DNA from: Clostridium magnum DSM 2767
GTDB taxonomy: Bacteria; Bacillota; Clostridia; Clostridiales; Clostridiaceae
Length of the DNA stretch: 64,000 nucleotides
Reading direction: 5' to 3'
Assembly (NCBI RefSeq): GCF_001623875.1
Contig: NZ_LWAE01000007.1
Location: 186,001 to 250,000, forward strand
Of the stretch, positions 45,236-53,663 are shown piece by piece. The first letter of the stretch is position 1, and the number at the start of each line of letters is the position of its first letter. Position numbers and translations under genes: made by a program. The notes below the pieces were generated by a model. It saw only the letters and a list, made by a program, of their open reading frames with translations, did not search any database and was not told the DNA's origin.

Positions 45236-46057
45236 ATGAATATAACAGAATTAAAAGAAATAGCTAAAAAGGTCAGAGTAAATATAATAGAAGCGGTAGC
45301 GGCAGCAAAGTCAGGGCACCCAGGCGGATCATTATCAGTGGCAGATATACTAACAACGTTATACTTTGAAAAGATGAACATTGATCCTAAAAATCCAAAG
45401 TTGGAAGATAGAGATAGATTAGTATTATCAAAAGGACACGTAGCACCTGCTCTTTATGCAGTACTTGCAGAAAGAGGATATTTTCCAAAAGAAAATTTAA
45501 AATTACTTAGAAAATTTGATGCAATGCTACAAGGACATCCAGATATGAAATCTACACCAGGTGTTGATATGTCGACAGGTTCTTTAGGACAAGGTTTGTC
45601 AGCAGCAAATGGTATGGCGTTATCTGCAAAGCTTGATAAAAAAGATCACAAAATATATGTAATACTTGGTGATGGAGAAGTACAAGAAGGTCAGATTTGG
45701 GAAGCAGCAATGAGTGCTTCACATTATAAATTAGATAATATAATAGCAGTTTTAGACTATAATGGACTACAAATTGATGGATCAAATGAAGAAGTTATGA
45801 ATATAGCTCCTATTGATGCTAAATTTGAAGCTTTTGGATGGCAGGTAATAAAAATAGATGGTCATGATATAGAAGCAATAAGTAATGCTGTAGATGAAGC
45901 AAAATTAGTAAAAGAAAAACCAACAGTGATAATAGCCAAAACTGTAAAAGGTAAAGGCGTATCCTTCATGGAAAATCAGGCTGGATGGCATGGTACAGCT
46001 CCTAATGAAGAACAAAGAAAAGCAGCTATAGAAGAAATAGAAAGGGGAGAAGCATAA
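45236..46057 (+). CDS. Transketolase, N-terminal (TPP-binding) subunit
   Basis: The 273-residue half-transketolase has SGHPGGSLSVADIL, DRLVLSKGHVAPALYA, GSLGQGLSAANGMA, the TPP motif GDGEVQEGQIWEAAMSASH ending in DYNG, and KTVKGKGVSFMEN. Split transketolases are common in clostridia and archaea. It overlaps the C-terminal half by one base (TAATG). Confidence 0.95.
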   Translation: MNITELKEIAKKVRVNIIEAVAAAKSGHPGGSLSVADILTTLYFEKMNIDPKNPKLEDRDRLVLSKGHVAPALYAVLAERGYFPKENLKLLRKFDAMLQGHPDMKSTPGVDMSTGSLGQGLSAANGMALSAKLDKKDHKIYVILGDGEVQEGQIWEAAMSASHYKLDNIIAVLDYNGLQIDGSNEEVMNIAPIDAKFEAFGWQVIKIDGHDIEAISNAVDEAKLVKEKPTVIIAKTVKGKGVSFMENQAGWHGTAPNEEQRKAAIEEIERGEA

Positions 46058-46974
46058 TGAATACAGCAACTAGAGAAGCTTATGGACAAGCTTTAGTAGA
46101 ATTAAGTAAAAATGAAAAAATAGTGGTGCTTGACGCGGATTTAGCAAAAGCTACCAAAACAGCAGATTTTAAAAAGGTGTGTCCAGAAAGATTTTTTGAT
46201 ATGGGAATAGCTGAACAAGATATGATAGGAACAGCAGCAGGACTTGCAGTTAGTGGCAAAGTGCCGTTTGCTAGTACCTTTGCAGTATTTGCAGCTGGAA
46301 GAGCTTTTGAGCAAATAAGAAACTCAGTATGTTATCCAAAATTAAATGTAAAAATAGCAGCAACTCATGCAGGTGTAACTGTTGGAGAAGATGGAGGAAC
46401 CCATCAATCCGTAGAAGATATCTCATTAATGAGAAGTATACCAAACATGGTAGTATTAAATCCGTCAGATGATGTAGAAGCTAAAGCAGCTATATTTGCA
46501 GCAGCAGAATATTATGGTCCTGTATATATAAGACTTGGTAGAGCAGCTACACCAACAATTCACGATGAAAATTACAAGTTTGAGATTGGAAAAGGTGAAG
46601 TTTTAAAAGAAGGAAAAGATGTTGCGATAATAGCAACCGGTATAATGGTAGCTAAAGCACTTGAAGCGGCAGAAAAGTTAAAATCAGAAGGAATAAATGC
46701 ATCAGTTGTTAACATTCATACTATAAAGCCAATTGATAAGGAGCTTATAGTTAATGTAGCAAAAGAAACAGGAAAAGTAGTGACGGTAGAAGAGCACAGT
46801 GTAATTGGAGGATTAGGATCTGCAATTTGTGAGGTTTTATCACAACAGTTACCTACGAAAGTTAAATTAATAGGACTAAATGATACTTTCGGTCAATCTG
46901 GAACACCTAAGGATTTATTAGAGTATTATGGCTTAACAGTAGAAAATATAGTGGAAACAGTGAAGTCCTTTTAA
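46057..46974 (+). CDS. Transketolase, C-terminal subunit
   Basis: The 305-residue partner holds the pyrimidine-binding and C-terminal domains. It has LDADLAKATKT, FFDMGIAEQDMIGTAAGLA with the catalytic Glu, FAVFAAGRAFEQIRNSV, HAGVTVGEDGGTHQSVEDI and RLGRAATP. With the N-terminal half it links xylulose-5-phosphate to glyceraldehyde-3-phosphate and other sugar phosphates. Confidence 0.95.
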   Translation: MNTATREAYGQALVELSKNEKIVVLDADLAKATKTADFKKVCPERFFDMGIAEQDMIGTAAGLAVSGKVPFASTFAVFAAGRAFEQIRNSVCYPKLNVKIAATHAGVTVGEDGGTHQSVEDISLMRSIPNMVVLNPSDDVEAKAAIFAAAEYYGPVYIRLGRAATPTIHDENYKFEIGKGEVLKEGKDVAIIATGIMVAKALEAAEKLKSEGINASVVNIHTIKPIDKELIVNVAKETGKVVTVEEHSVIGGLGSAICEVLSQQLPTKVKLIGLNDTFGQSGTPKDLLEYYGLTVENIVETVKSF

Positions 46975-47005
46975 ATATAGAGTACCATCTAAGGGAGGAA
47001 TTAAA

Positions 47006-47665
47006 ATGAGTTTGATTATAGCTCCTTCAATATTGTCAGCGGATGCATGTAATTTAGAAAAAGATATATGTATATTAGAAAAAAGCTCCATAACATCAAT
47101 TCATATTGATGTTATGGATGGTAATTTTGTTCCCAATATAGCTTTTGGTATTGATCAGATAAAAGCATTAAGAAAAATTACAAATATGGAGCTGGATGTG
47201 CACCTTATGGTAAATGATCCAGATAGATATATAGAAAGAATAATTGAGGCAGGGGCTAGCTGTATTACAGTGCATGAAGAAGCTTGTGACCATTTATATA
47301 AAACTATAACCTTTATAAAGAGCTTTGGAATAAAGGCAGGAGTTGCATTAAATCCAGCAACTAACATTGATAACTTAAAATATGTATATAAACTATTAAA
47401 TAAAGTTCTTATTATGACCGTGGAACCAGGATTTGGTGGACAAAAGTTTATACCTCTTATGAAAGAGAAAATTAATGATACCAGACAAATAAAGCAGTTA
47501 GGTAAATATGATTTTCAAATACAAGTAGATGGAGGAATAGATTTTGACAATATTATGGAAGTAGTAGCACTAGGTGCTACAGATATTGTTATTGGTTCCT
47601 CAGTTTTTAAAGATAGAACTATTGAAAACAACATTAAAAAATTCTATGATTTATTAGACCTGTAA
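47006..47665 (+). CDS. rpe: Ribulose-phosphate 3-epimerase (first copy)
   Basis: The 219-residue TIM-barrel protein has IAPSILSADACNLEKD, HIDVMDGNFVPNIAFG, LDVHLMVNDPDRYI, TVEPGFGGQKFIP and VDGGIDFDNI, with the metal His/Asp ligands. It interconverts ribulose- and xylulose-5-phosphate. GGGAGG precedes the ATG. A divergent second copy is at 48157. Confidence 0.95.
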   Translation: MSLIIAPSILSADACNLEKDICILEKSSITSIHIDVMDGNFVPNIAFGIDQIKALRKITNMELDVHLMVNDPDRYIERIIEAGASCITVHEEACDHLYKTITFIKSFGIKAGVALNPATNIDNLKYVYKLLNKVLIMTVEPGFGGQKFIPLMKEKINDTRQIKQLGKYDFQIQVDGGIDFDNIMEVVALGATDIVIGSSVFKDRTIENNIKKFYDLLDL

Positions 47666-47682
47666 AAAGGATGGTGAATATC

Positions 47683-48132
47683 ATGATATCATTAGGCTGT
47701 GACCATGGTGGCTATGAGTTAAAAGAAGCAATCAAAAAGAGTCTTGAAGAAAAAGAAATTGAATATAAAGATCACGGAACTTATTCTAAAGAATCTGTAG
47801 ATTATCCGCAGTTTGCATTGGCAGTAGCTGAAAGCGTGGCTAAAGGGAAAAGTGAGAGTGGGATTATTTGTTGTGGCACAGGCATAGGAGTTTCAATTGT
47901 TGCAAATAAAGTGCCAGGTGTAAGAGCGGCTGTAGTAGGGGATGTTTTTAGTGCGAGAGCTACGAAAGAACATAATAATGCAAATGTGGTTTGTCTAGGG
48001 GCGAGAGTAATTGGTGAAGGCTTGGCGCTGTTAATAGTAGAGGAATGGCTAAATGCTGAGTTTCAAGGTGGAAGGCATCAAGATAGAATAGATCTCATAA
48101 AGAAAATTGAGGAACAGTACTCTAAAAGATAG
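47683..48132 (+). CDS. rpiB: Ribose-5-phosphate isomerase B
   Basis: The protein of about 149 residues is RpiB/LacAB type. It has SLGCDHGGYELKEAI, DHGTYSKESVDYPQFA, the Cys loop GIICCGTGIGVSIVANK, VPGVRAAVVGD and NVVCLGARVIG. It interconverts ribose- and ribulose-5-phosphate. The ATG at 47683 is favoured by the family start; a frame from 47671 adds only four residues. It lies between the two epimerase genes. Confidence 0.95.
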   Translation: MISLGCDHGGYELKEAIKKSLEEKEIEYKDHGTYSKESVDYPQFALAVAESVAKGKSESGIICCGTGIGVSIVANKVPGVRAAVVGDVFSARATKEHNNANVVCLGARVIGEGLALLIVEEWLNAEFQGGRHQDRIDLIKKIEEQYSKR

Positions 48133-48156
48133 TCAAATGTGAGAGAAGGTTAAAGT

Positions 48157-48819
48157 GTGGTTAAATTTGCTGCTTCTATAATGTGTGCAAATCAGTTAAA
48201 TTTAAAAAATGAGTTGGAAAACTTACAACATGCTCAAATTGATATGCTTCATTGCGATATTATGGATGGTATTTTTGTTAATAATTTAGCTATGGGGCCG
48301 TATATATTGGAGCAAATAAAAGAGAATACAGATATATTATTAGATTTACATTTGACAACAATTACTCCAGAAAAATATATTACAATGTTTAAACATATTA
48401 AACCAGAGTATATATCATTTCATATTGAAACGGTAGAAGAACCTAGAAGAACTATTGAGTTAATTAAGAGTGAAGGAATAAAAGCTTCAGTTGCAATTTC
48501 ACCTTTAACACCTATAGAAAAAATAGGTAATATAATTGGTGAGGTAGATATGATTAATTTTATGACAGTAAATCCGGGGTTTTCTGGGCAAAAAATTAAT
48601 TATAGCGCAGTTAATAAATTATTGAACCTAAAAGAAATATGTCTTAAAAATAATATTTATCCTTTAATTGAGGTTGATGGATGTATTAACAAAGACACAA
48701 TTCCAATGTTATTAGAAAGAGGAGCAAATGTTTTTGTTTTAGGGACATCTTCTATTTTTAATAATGATAATATGAGTTACTATGAGAAAGTAATGGAATT
48801 GCGTGATTTAGTTAAATAA
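48157..48819 (+). CDS. Ribulose-phosphate 3-epimerase family protein (second copy)
   Basis: The 220-residue epimerase homologue keeps the ligand pattern as LHCDIMDGIFVNN, LLDLHLTTITPEKYI, FMTVNPGFSGQK and EVDGCINKDT. It has drifted from the first copy (for example HLTT for HLMV), so it may act on another ketose phosphate, as AlsE does. Its start is GTG with GAGAAGG upstream. Confidence 0.88.
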   Translation: MVKFAASIMCANQLNLKNELENLQHAQIDMLHCDIMDGIFVNNLAMGPYILEQIKENTDILLDLHLTTITPEKYITMFKHIKPEYISFHIETVEEPRRTIELIKSEGIKASVAISPLTPIEKIGNIIGEVDMINFMTVNPGFSGQKINYSAVNKLLNLKEICLKNNIYPLIEVDGCINKDTIPMLLERGANVFVLGTSSIFNNDNMSYYEKVMELRDLVK

Positions 48820-48887
48820 GTCAATGATATAAAATATCTGTAAAAGGTTTTAGTGATATAGATTGTTCATTTTGGAGGTAAAGGATT

Positions 48888-49154
48888 ATGTATTCAAAAG
48901 AAGTAATAGTTAGAAATAAAACAGGAATTCATGCAAGGCCAGCAACTATGTTTGTAAAGATGGCATCTAGTTTTACGTCAGATATAAGTATAGAAAAGGA
49001 TGGAAAGCAAGCAAACTGCAAATCATTAATAAATATTTTAAGTATGGGTATAACTAAAGATTGCAAAATTAAAATATCAGCAGATGGTTTTGATGAGGAA
49101 AAAGCTGTTAGTGAATTGGTCAAAATGGTTGAAGCTAAGTTTGGAGAAGCGTAA
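48888..49154 (+). CDS. HPr-family phosphocarrier protein
   Basis: The 88-residue protein has the HPr active site GIHARPA with His15, and Ser46 in CKSLINILSMG, the site used by HPr kinase in Firmicutes. It is the last gene of the operon and has a GGAGG site. A general ptsH is expected elsewhere in the genome, so this may be a dedicated HPr, which is unusual for Gat-type operons. A terminator follows. Confidence 0.92.
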   Translation: MYSKEVIVRNKTGIHARPATMFVKMASSFTSDISIEKDGKQANCKSLINILSMGITKDCKIKISADGFDEEKAVSELVKMVEAKFGEA

Positions 49155-49165
49155 AGAATAGCTAA

Positions 49166-49196
49166 GAAAGGGGGCCCCATAAGAACCCCTTTTTTC
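49166..49196 (+). terminator. Terminator after the HPr gene
   Basis: AAAGGGG pairs with CCCCTTT, followed by T residues to 49196. It closes the polyol regulon and faces the convergent repeat-protein gene. Confidence 0.82.
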
Positions 49197-49199
49197 AAT

Positions 49200-49916
49200 T
49201 TAATTTGATTTATCCTTGTCAGCTTTATGAACTAAGCTTCCATCCCATTTTTGTATTTTGTCCTTTATACTAGCTTTTATAGTATCAGCCTTTTCTTTAG
49301 TAATGTTACCTTCAGTAACCATTTTGTCTATCTTTTGTGACTTTGCCTCAACAATTGCAGTTTTAAGTTGGTCAGCAGTCATACCTTTTTCCTTAGCTAA
49401 ATCAAAGGCAGTTTTACCAGCTTTAGCAGCATCATCTATTTGTGTTTTAGTAAAACCTAATTTGTCTTCTAATACTGAATATATAGCCTTAAAATGACCA
49501 TTTTTATGTTCTTTTAGGCTCCCATCCCAATTTTTCATCTTAGTAGCTAAATTAGTTTTTTTCGCAGTGGCTTCATCTTTAGTAATTTTGCCATCAGTGA
49601 CCATTTGATCTATTTTTTGCGACTTCGCTTCAATTATTGCTGATTTAAGTTGGTCAGCAGTCATACCTTTTTCCTTAGCTAAATCAAAAGCAGTCTTTCC
49701 AGCTTTAGCGGCATCATCAATTTGTGTCTTAGTATATCCTAACTTGCTTTCTAATATTGAATATACTGAATTGCAAAAGCCTACTTTACGCTCCACTTTT
49801 ATAGTAGCATCAGATGTTGTACTAGATGATGTAGCTGCATGAACCGTAACAAATCCTAAGCCTAAGGACAAAGTAATAGCTAAAGCTGTCATAATTTTTA
49901 AGTTTCTTTTTACCAT
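49200..49916 (-). CDS. Secreted protein with two tandem DUF2680-like repeats
   Basis: This protein of about 238 residues has a signal peptide (KRNLKIMTALAITLSLGLGF, cleavage expected after VHA). Two repeats of about 85 residues follow. Each has SILESKLGYTKTQIDDAAKA or its variant, then GKTAFDLAKEKGMTADQLK, AKSQKIDQMV, and a final NWDGSL or KWDGSL. The DNA of the two repeats is also very similar (compare 49370-49460 with 49650-49740), so the duplication is recent or homogenised. The repeats are Lys/Ala/Asp-rich helices like DUF2680 or YckD proteins of unknown function. The ATG at 49916 has GGAGG upstream. Confidence 0.8.
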   Translation of the reverse strand: MVKRNLKIMTALAITLSLGLGFVTVHAATSSSTTSDATIKVERKVGFCNSVYSILESKLGYTKTQIDDAAKAGKTAFDLAKEKGMTADQLKSAIIEAKSQKIDQMVTDGKITKDEATAKKTNLATKMKNWDGSLKEHKNGHFKAIYSVLEDKLGFTKTQIDDAAKAGKTAFDLAKEKGMTADQLKTAIVEAKSQKIDKMVTEGNITKEKADTIKASIKDKIQKWDGSLVHKADKDKSN

Positions 49917-49973
49917 TTGAAAAACCTCCAAGATAAGTTTTAATTTTTAATTACCAATATAATTTGATAATCA

Positions 49974-49993
49974 ATATATATATATATATATAT
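49974..49993. repeat. AT dinucleotide run
   Basis: A (TA)n run of about 18-20 bases lies upstream of the secreted protein gene. The rest of 49917-50250 shows nothing else I can support. Confidence 0.8.
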
Positions 49994-50261
49994 AGTTTCC
50001 ATACTTTATGGCAGTTTAATTACAACTTAGTTACGATTCTATGACTAGAGTGTTAATATTGTGTGAATAGATATAAAATTCATTGGCTTAGCTGTTACTC
50101 TGCTTGACCGATTGACGCAAAATCGTAAATTTTGATTATTACTTATCTTTGATATTATTTAAACAAAGTAATACGTTTTCTTTAACCAGGGGATAAGTAT
50201 AAGAATATAGTGTCCATCCAATTTACTACAAAAAAGGAAACTTAAAAAAACTTAAAAAATT

Positions 50262-50342
50262 TGTTCACGTTAACAATTTAACTATTGAACTTTTGAAAAA
50301 AAACGTTTATAATAAGAACATAGGTTAATGTTCACGTGAACA
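50262..50342 (+). promoter_or_regulatory. uxaC promoter with two LacI-type operators
   Basis: TTGAAC (50285-50290) and TATAAT (50308-50313) are 17 bases apart. Operator TGTTCACGTTAACA (50262-50275) lies upstream and the perfect palindrome TGTTCACGTGAACA (50329-50342) lies downstream, with centres 67 bp apart, suitable for looping or double repression. The same motif recurs before the LacI gene, uxaB and kduI. Confidence 0.82.
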
Positions 50343-50378
50343 TAATCTAAATCTTATAAGTGAAAGCAGGGTATATTT

Positions 50379-51779
50379 ATGAAAAAGTTTATGGATGAGA
50401 ACTTTTTACTATCTAATAATACAGCGATAAATTTATATCATGATTACGCTAAAGAAATGCCAATTATTGACTATCATTGTCATTTAAATCCAAAAGAGAT
50501 TTATGAGAATAAAAGATTTAAAAATATAACTGAAGTTTGGTTATATGGAGATCATTACAAGTGGAGAGCAATGAGAAGTAATGGTATAGATGAAAAATAC
50601 ATTACTGGAGATTCAAGCGATTACGAAAAGTTCATGGCATGGGCTAGAACAATGCCAATGACTATAGGAAATCCTCTTTATCACTGGACTCATTTAGAAC
50701 TTCAAAGATTTTTCGGAATATATGATGTTTTAAATGAAAAAAATGCTCCTGCAATTTGGGAAAAGGCAAATGAGTTACTTAATTCAGAAGGTTTTGGAGC
50801 AAGAGAATTAATTAAAAAGTCAAATGTTAAAGTTATATGCACAACAGACGATGCAATAGATTCACTAGAATACCACATAAAGCTCAAAGAGGATAAAGAG
50901 TTTGATGTAAAGGTTCTACCAGCTTTAAGACCTGATAAAGGATTTTTAATAAACAAAGAGACTTTCCTTCCATGGGTTGAAAAACTTGGACAAGTAGCTG
51001 AAAAAGATATTACAACTTATGATGAATTCTTGGAAGTTTTAGAGTCAAGAATAAGATTCTTCCACTCTGTTGGATGTAGAGTATCAGATCATGCTTTAGA
51101 TAGTGTAACATACGTGGAAGCTACAAAAGAAGAAATAACAGCTATATTTGCTAAAGCTTTAAAAAGAGAAACTATAAGTACAGAAGAAGCTAACAAATAC
51201 CAAACTGCTGTGTTACAATTCCTAGGTAGAATGTACTCAGAATTAGGTTGGACAATGCAGTATCATATTGCAGCTTTAAGAAATAATAATACAAAGATGT
51301 TTAAACAATTAGGACCAGACACAGGTTTTGACTCTATTAATGATGGTGAAATAGCTTATCCGCTATCAAGGTTATTAGATTCATTACAAGTGAATAATAA
51401 TCTTCCAAAAACTATCCTATATACATTGAATCCAAAGGATAACTATGTTATCGGTACTATGCTAGGAAACTTCCAAGGAAGCGAAGTACCAGGAAAGATA
51501 CAATTTGGATCAGCTTGGTGGTTTGTTGATAATAAAGAAGGTATGATAGAACAGATGAAGACATTAGCTAATCTTGGACTATTAAGCCGTTTTGTAGGAA
51601 TGCTAACTGATTCTAGAAGTTTCTTATCTTACACAAGACATGAATACTTCAGAAGAATACTTTGTAACCTAATAGGTGAGTGGGTTGAGAATGGAGAGTA
51701 TCCAGATGATATGGAAACTCTAGGTAGTATTGTTCAAGGAATATGTTACAATAATGCAAATGAATACTTTGGAATGTAA
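50379..51779 (+). CDS. uxaC: Glucuronate/galacturonate isomerase UxaC
   Basis: UxaC converts D-galacturonate to tagaturonate (and glucuronate to fructuronate). The 466-residue protein matches the family in length and in blocks: FMDENFLLSN, MPIIDYHCHLNPKEI, KWRAMRSNGIDE, DDAIDSLEYH, GCRVSDHALDS, GWTMQYHIAALRNNN, FGSAWWFVDNKEGM and LTDSRSFLSYTRHEYFRR. The metal His residues are kept. It is the first gene of the hexuronate regulon, behind a promoter with two LacI-type operators. Confidence 0.96.
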   Translation: MKKFMDENFLLSNNTAINLYHDYAKEMPIIDYHCHLNPKEIYENKRFKNITEVWLYGDHYKWRAMRSNGIDEKYITGDSSDYEKFMAWARTMPMTIGNPLYHWTHLELQRFFGIYDVLNEKNAPAIWEKANELLNSEGFGARELIKKSNVKVICTTDDAIDSLEYHIKLKEDKEFDVKVLPALRPDKGFLINKETFLPWVEKLGQVAEKDITTYDEFLEVLESRIRFFHSVGCRVSDHALDSVTYVEATKEEITAIFAKALKRETISTEEANKYQTAVLQFLGRMYSELGWTMQYHIAALRNNNTKMFKQLGPDTGFDSINDGEIAYPLSRLLDSLQVNNNLPKTILYTLNPKDNYVIGTMLGNFQGSEVPGKIQFGSAWWFVDNKEGMIEQMKTLANLGLLSRFVGMLTDSRSFLSYTRHEYFRRILCNLIGEWVENGEYPDDMETLGSIVQGICYNNANEYFGM

Positions 51780-51812
51780 TATCAAATAGACTGATTTAAT
51801 TTTACAAAAAGA

Positions 51813-51956
51813 TAAGGTGTTTTTTAAAAGTGATTGTTAACGTGTGCGAAGCGAAGAGTTGTTATAAAAATTTATATTAAACTAAATACTATTTTATAAC
51901 AATTTGATATTATTAAAAAGCACCTTACTCTTTTAATAGTAATGGATACGTTAACA
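51813..51956 (+). promoter_or_regulatory. Intercistronic double hairpin with operator-like sites
   Basis: TAAGGTGTTTTTTAA (51813-51827) pairs with TTAAAAAGCACCTTA ending at 51927. TTGTTATAAAA (51859-51869) pairs with TTTTATAACAA (51892-51902). TGTTAACGTGTGCG (51835-51848) inside the structure is identical in 13 of 14 bases to the uxaB operator. A weaker ACGTTAACA half lies at 51948-51956. It could end the uxaC transcript and control the transporter separately. Confidence 0.6.
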
Positions 51957-52018
51957 GAAACTTATTTAATCGTTACTACGGAATTTTAAAATAATTTTTA
52001 ATTAAAAAGGAGTACATT

Positions 52019-53383
52019 ATGAAGAACAAGTTAACTTTGAAAGAAAAGATTTCATATGGTTTCGGTGACTTTGGAAATGGCTTTATGTTCGACTTAGGGC
52101 AGGCTTTCCTTATGAAATTCTACACAGACGTTTGTGGAATAGGAGCAGCACTAGCAGCAGGAGTATTCACATTCACAAAAATATTTGATGCATTTATGGA
52201 TACTGTAGCAGGATCAGCAATAGATGCTAAGAAACCAGGTAAAAATGGTAAATTTAGATCTATAATGATGATTTCAAGTATTATTCTAGCCGTTCTAACT
52301 GTATTTACCTTCTGGATGCCTAATTTCTCTAAAGACGGTATGTTAATATATGCATATGCATCCTACATGATGTGGGGAGTTTTATATTCATTCACAAATG
52401 TTCCTTATGGGTCACTAGGTTCTGTTATGACTCAAGATGTTCAGGAAAGAAGTCAACTTGCATCTTTTAGACAAGCTGGATCTTTAGGAGCACTATTAAT
52501 AACAAATATAGCATTTATTCCTATAGTTAGAAGTTTTTCAAACCCTAGAGTTGGATATGTAGTAGCTGCTGCAGTTATGTCAGTAGTTGGTGTAGTTTCA
52601 TTCTATATTTGCTTTAAAAACACAAGAGAGGTTATACAACCAGCTGCAAGAAAAGTAGAAAAAGCAAGTGCAAAAGATTATGCTAAAGTTGTATTAGGAA
52701 ATAAACCATTATTATGTTTAATTCTTATGACAGTATTTACTATATCAGCATCTAATATAAAAAATGGAATGATGGTATACTTCTGTCAATACTACCTTGG
52801 AAATGTTACTTTTACATCTTATATAAACTTTGTAATGATAGGTTCTTCTATAATAGGTATTACTTTTATGCCAAAGCTAGTAAAAAAATATGGAAAAAAG
52901 AAAACAGCTATAATAGGTTTTACTATTAGTATTATTGCAGACGCATTAAATTTTATATTACCAGTAAACATATTTACATTTGCAATACTTGTAAGTATTG
53001 GTTTCTTAGGAATGAGTATTCCAAATGGTATTACTTGGGCATTCGTTTCTGATGCTATTGACTATGGTGAGTGGCATACAGGACAAAGAAAAGAAGGTAT
53101 AACTTATGCTGCATTTAACTTCTCAAGAAAAATAGCTCAATCTGTAGCAGCAGGAGTTTCTGGTAGTGTATTAGCGCTAACAGGATATGTAGCAAATGCA
53201 CAACAAAGTGCAAAGACACTAGCTGGAATAAAAGGATTAATGACACTATATCCAGCTGTTGCAATAGGTATAGCTGCATTAGTTATTGGAGTATTATATA
53301 AGTTATCAGATAAAAAATATAACGAAATAATAGCAGATTTACAAGCAGGAAAATTTGAATCAAGTGCAAACAGTGTAAGCTAA
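52019..53383 (+). CDS. GPH-family (glycoside-pentoside-hexuronide) cation symporter
   Basis: The 454-residue membrane protein of the major facilitator type starts KEKISYGFGDFGNGFMFDLG, typical of GPH symporters. It continues with FDAFMDTVAGSAIDAKK, YGSLGSVMTQDVQERSQLASFRQAGSLGA and WAFVSDAIDYGEWHTGQRKEGITYAAFNFSRK. About 12 helices are visible. In this position it most likely imports galacturonate or glucuronate. AAAGGAG precedes the ATG. Confidence 0.93.
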   Translation: MKNKLTLKEKISYGFGDFGNGFMFDLGQAFLMKFYTDVCGIGAALAAGVFTFTKIFDAFMDTVAGSAIDAKKPGKNGKFRSIMMISSIILAVLTVFTFWMPNFSKDGMLIYAYASYMMWGVLYSFTNVPYGSLGSVMTQDVQERSQLASFRQAGSLGALLITNIAFIPIVRSFSNPRVGYVVAAAVMSVVGVVSFYICFKNTREVIQPAARKVEKASAKDYAKVVLGNKPLLCLILMTVFTISASNIKNGMMVYFCQYYLGNVTFTSYINFVMIGSSIIGITFMPKLVKKYGKKKTAIIGFTISIIADALNFILPVNIFTFAILVSIGFLGMSIPNGITWAFVSDAIDYGEWHTGQRKEGITYAAFNFSRKIAQSVAAGVSGSVLALTGYVANAQQSAKTLAGIKGLMTLYPAVAIGIAALVIGVLYKLSDKKYNEIIADLQAGKFESSANSVS

Positions 53384-53566
53384 TTCATCTAATTACTTTA
53401 ATTAAATTGAAGATTAGTTATGATAGATTTAGAAATTAAAAACCTTAGTAGTAATTTGTAATGACATTTATAGAATGCAAGTATTTATATTTATTAAATA
53501 TAGATGCTTGCATTTTATTTTTATATAATTAAAAAATTATTTATCAATAAAAGTTGAAAATTATAT

Positions 53567-53594
53567 AGTTAACGTGAACAAAATGTGATATTAT
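53567..53594 (+). promoter_or_regulatory. LacI-gene promoter with operator
   Basis: AGTTAACGTGAACA (53567-53580) matches the operator consensus and lies across the likely -35 of a promoter with TATTAT at 53589-53594. This suggests autorepression. A 21-bp fragment of repeat A (GAGAGCGGGTAGTCGATAA) follows at 53615-53635. Confidence 0.65.
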
Positions 53595-53663
53595 TTTAAA
53601 ATAGATTAGGACATGAGAGCGGGTAGTCGATAAAATTAATGAAGAAGGGTTGAATAATAAAAT

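Noticed and set aside
49370..49740. Spaced direct repeats considered as a CRISPR array
   Set aside because: The repeats are two coding repeats of one secreted protein, with no short regular spacers and no cas genes nearby.
53615..53635. GAGAGCGGGTAGTC considered as a regulatory site shared by several genes
   Set aside because: The same string is the right end of repeat A in full copies elsewhere, so here it is better read as a repeat fragment.
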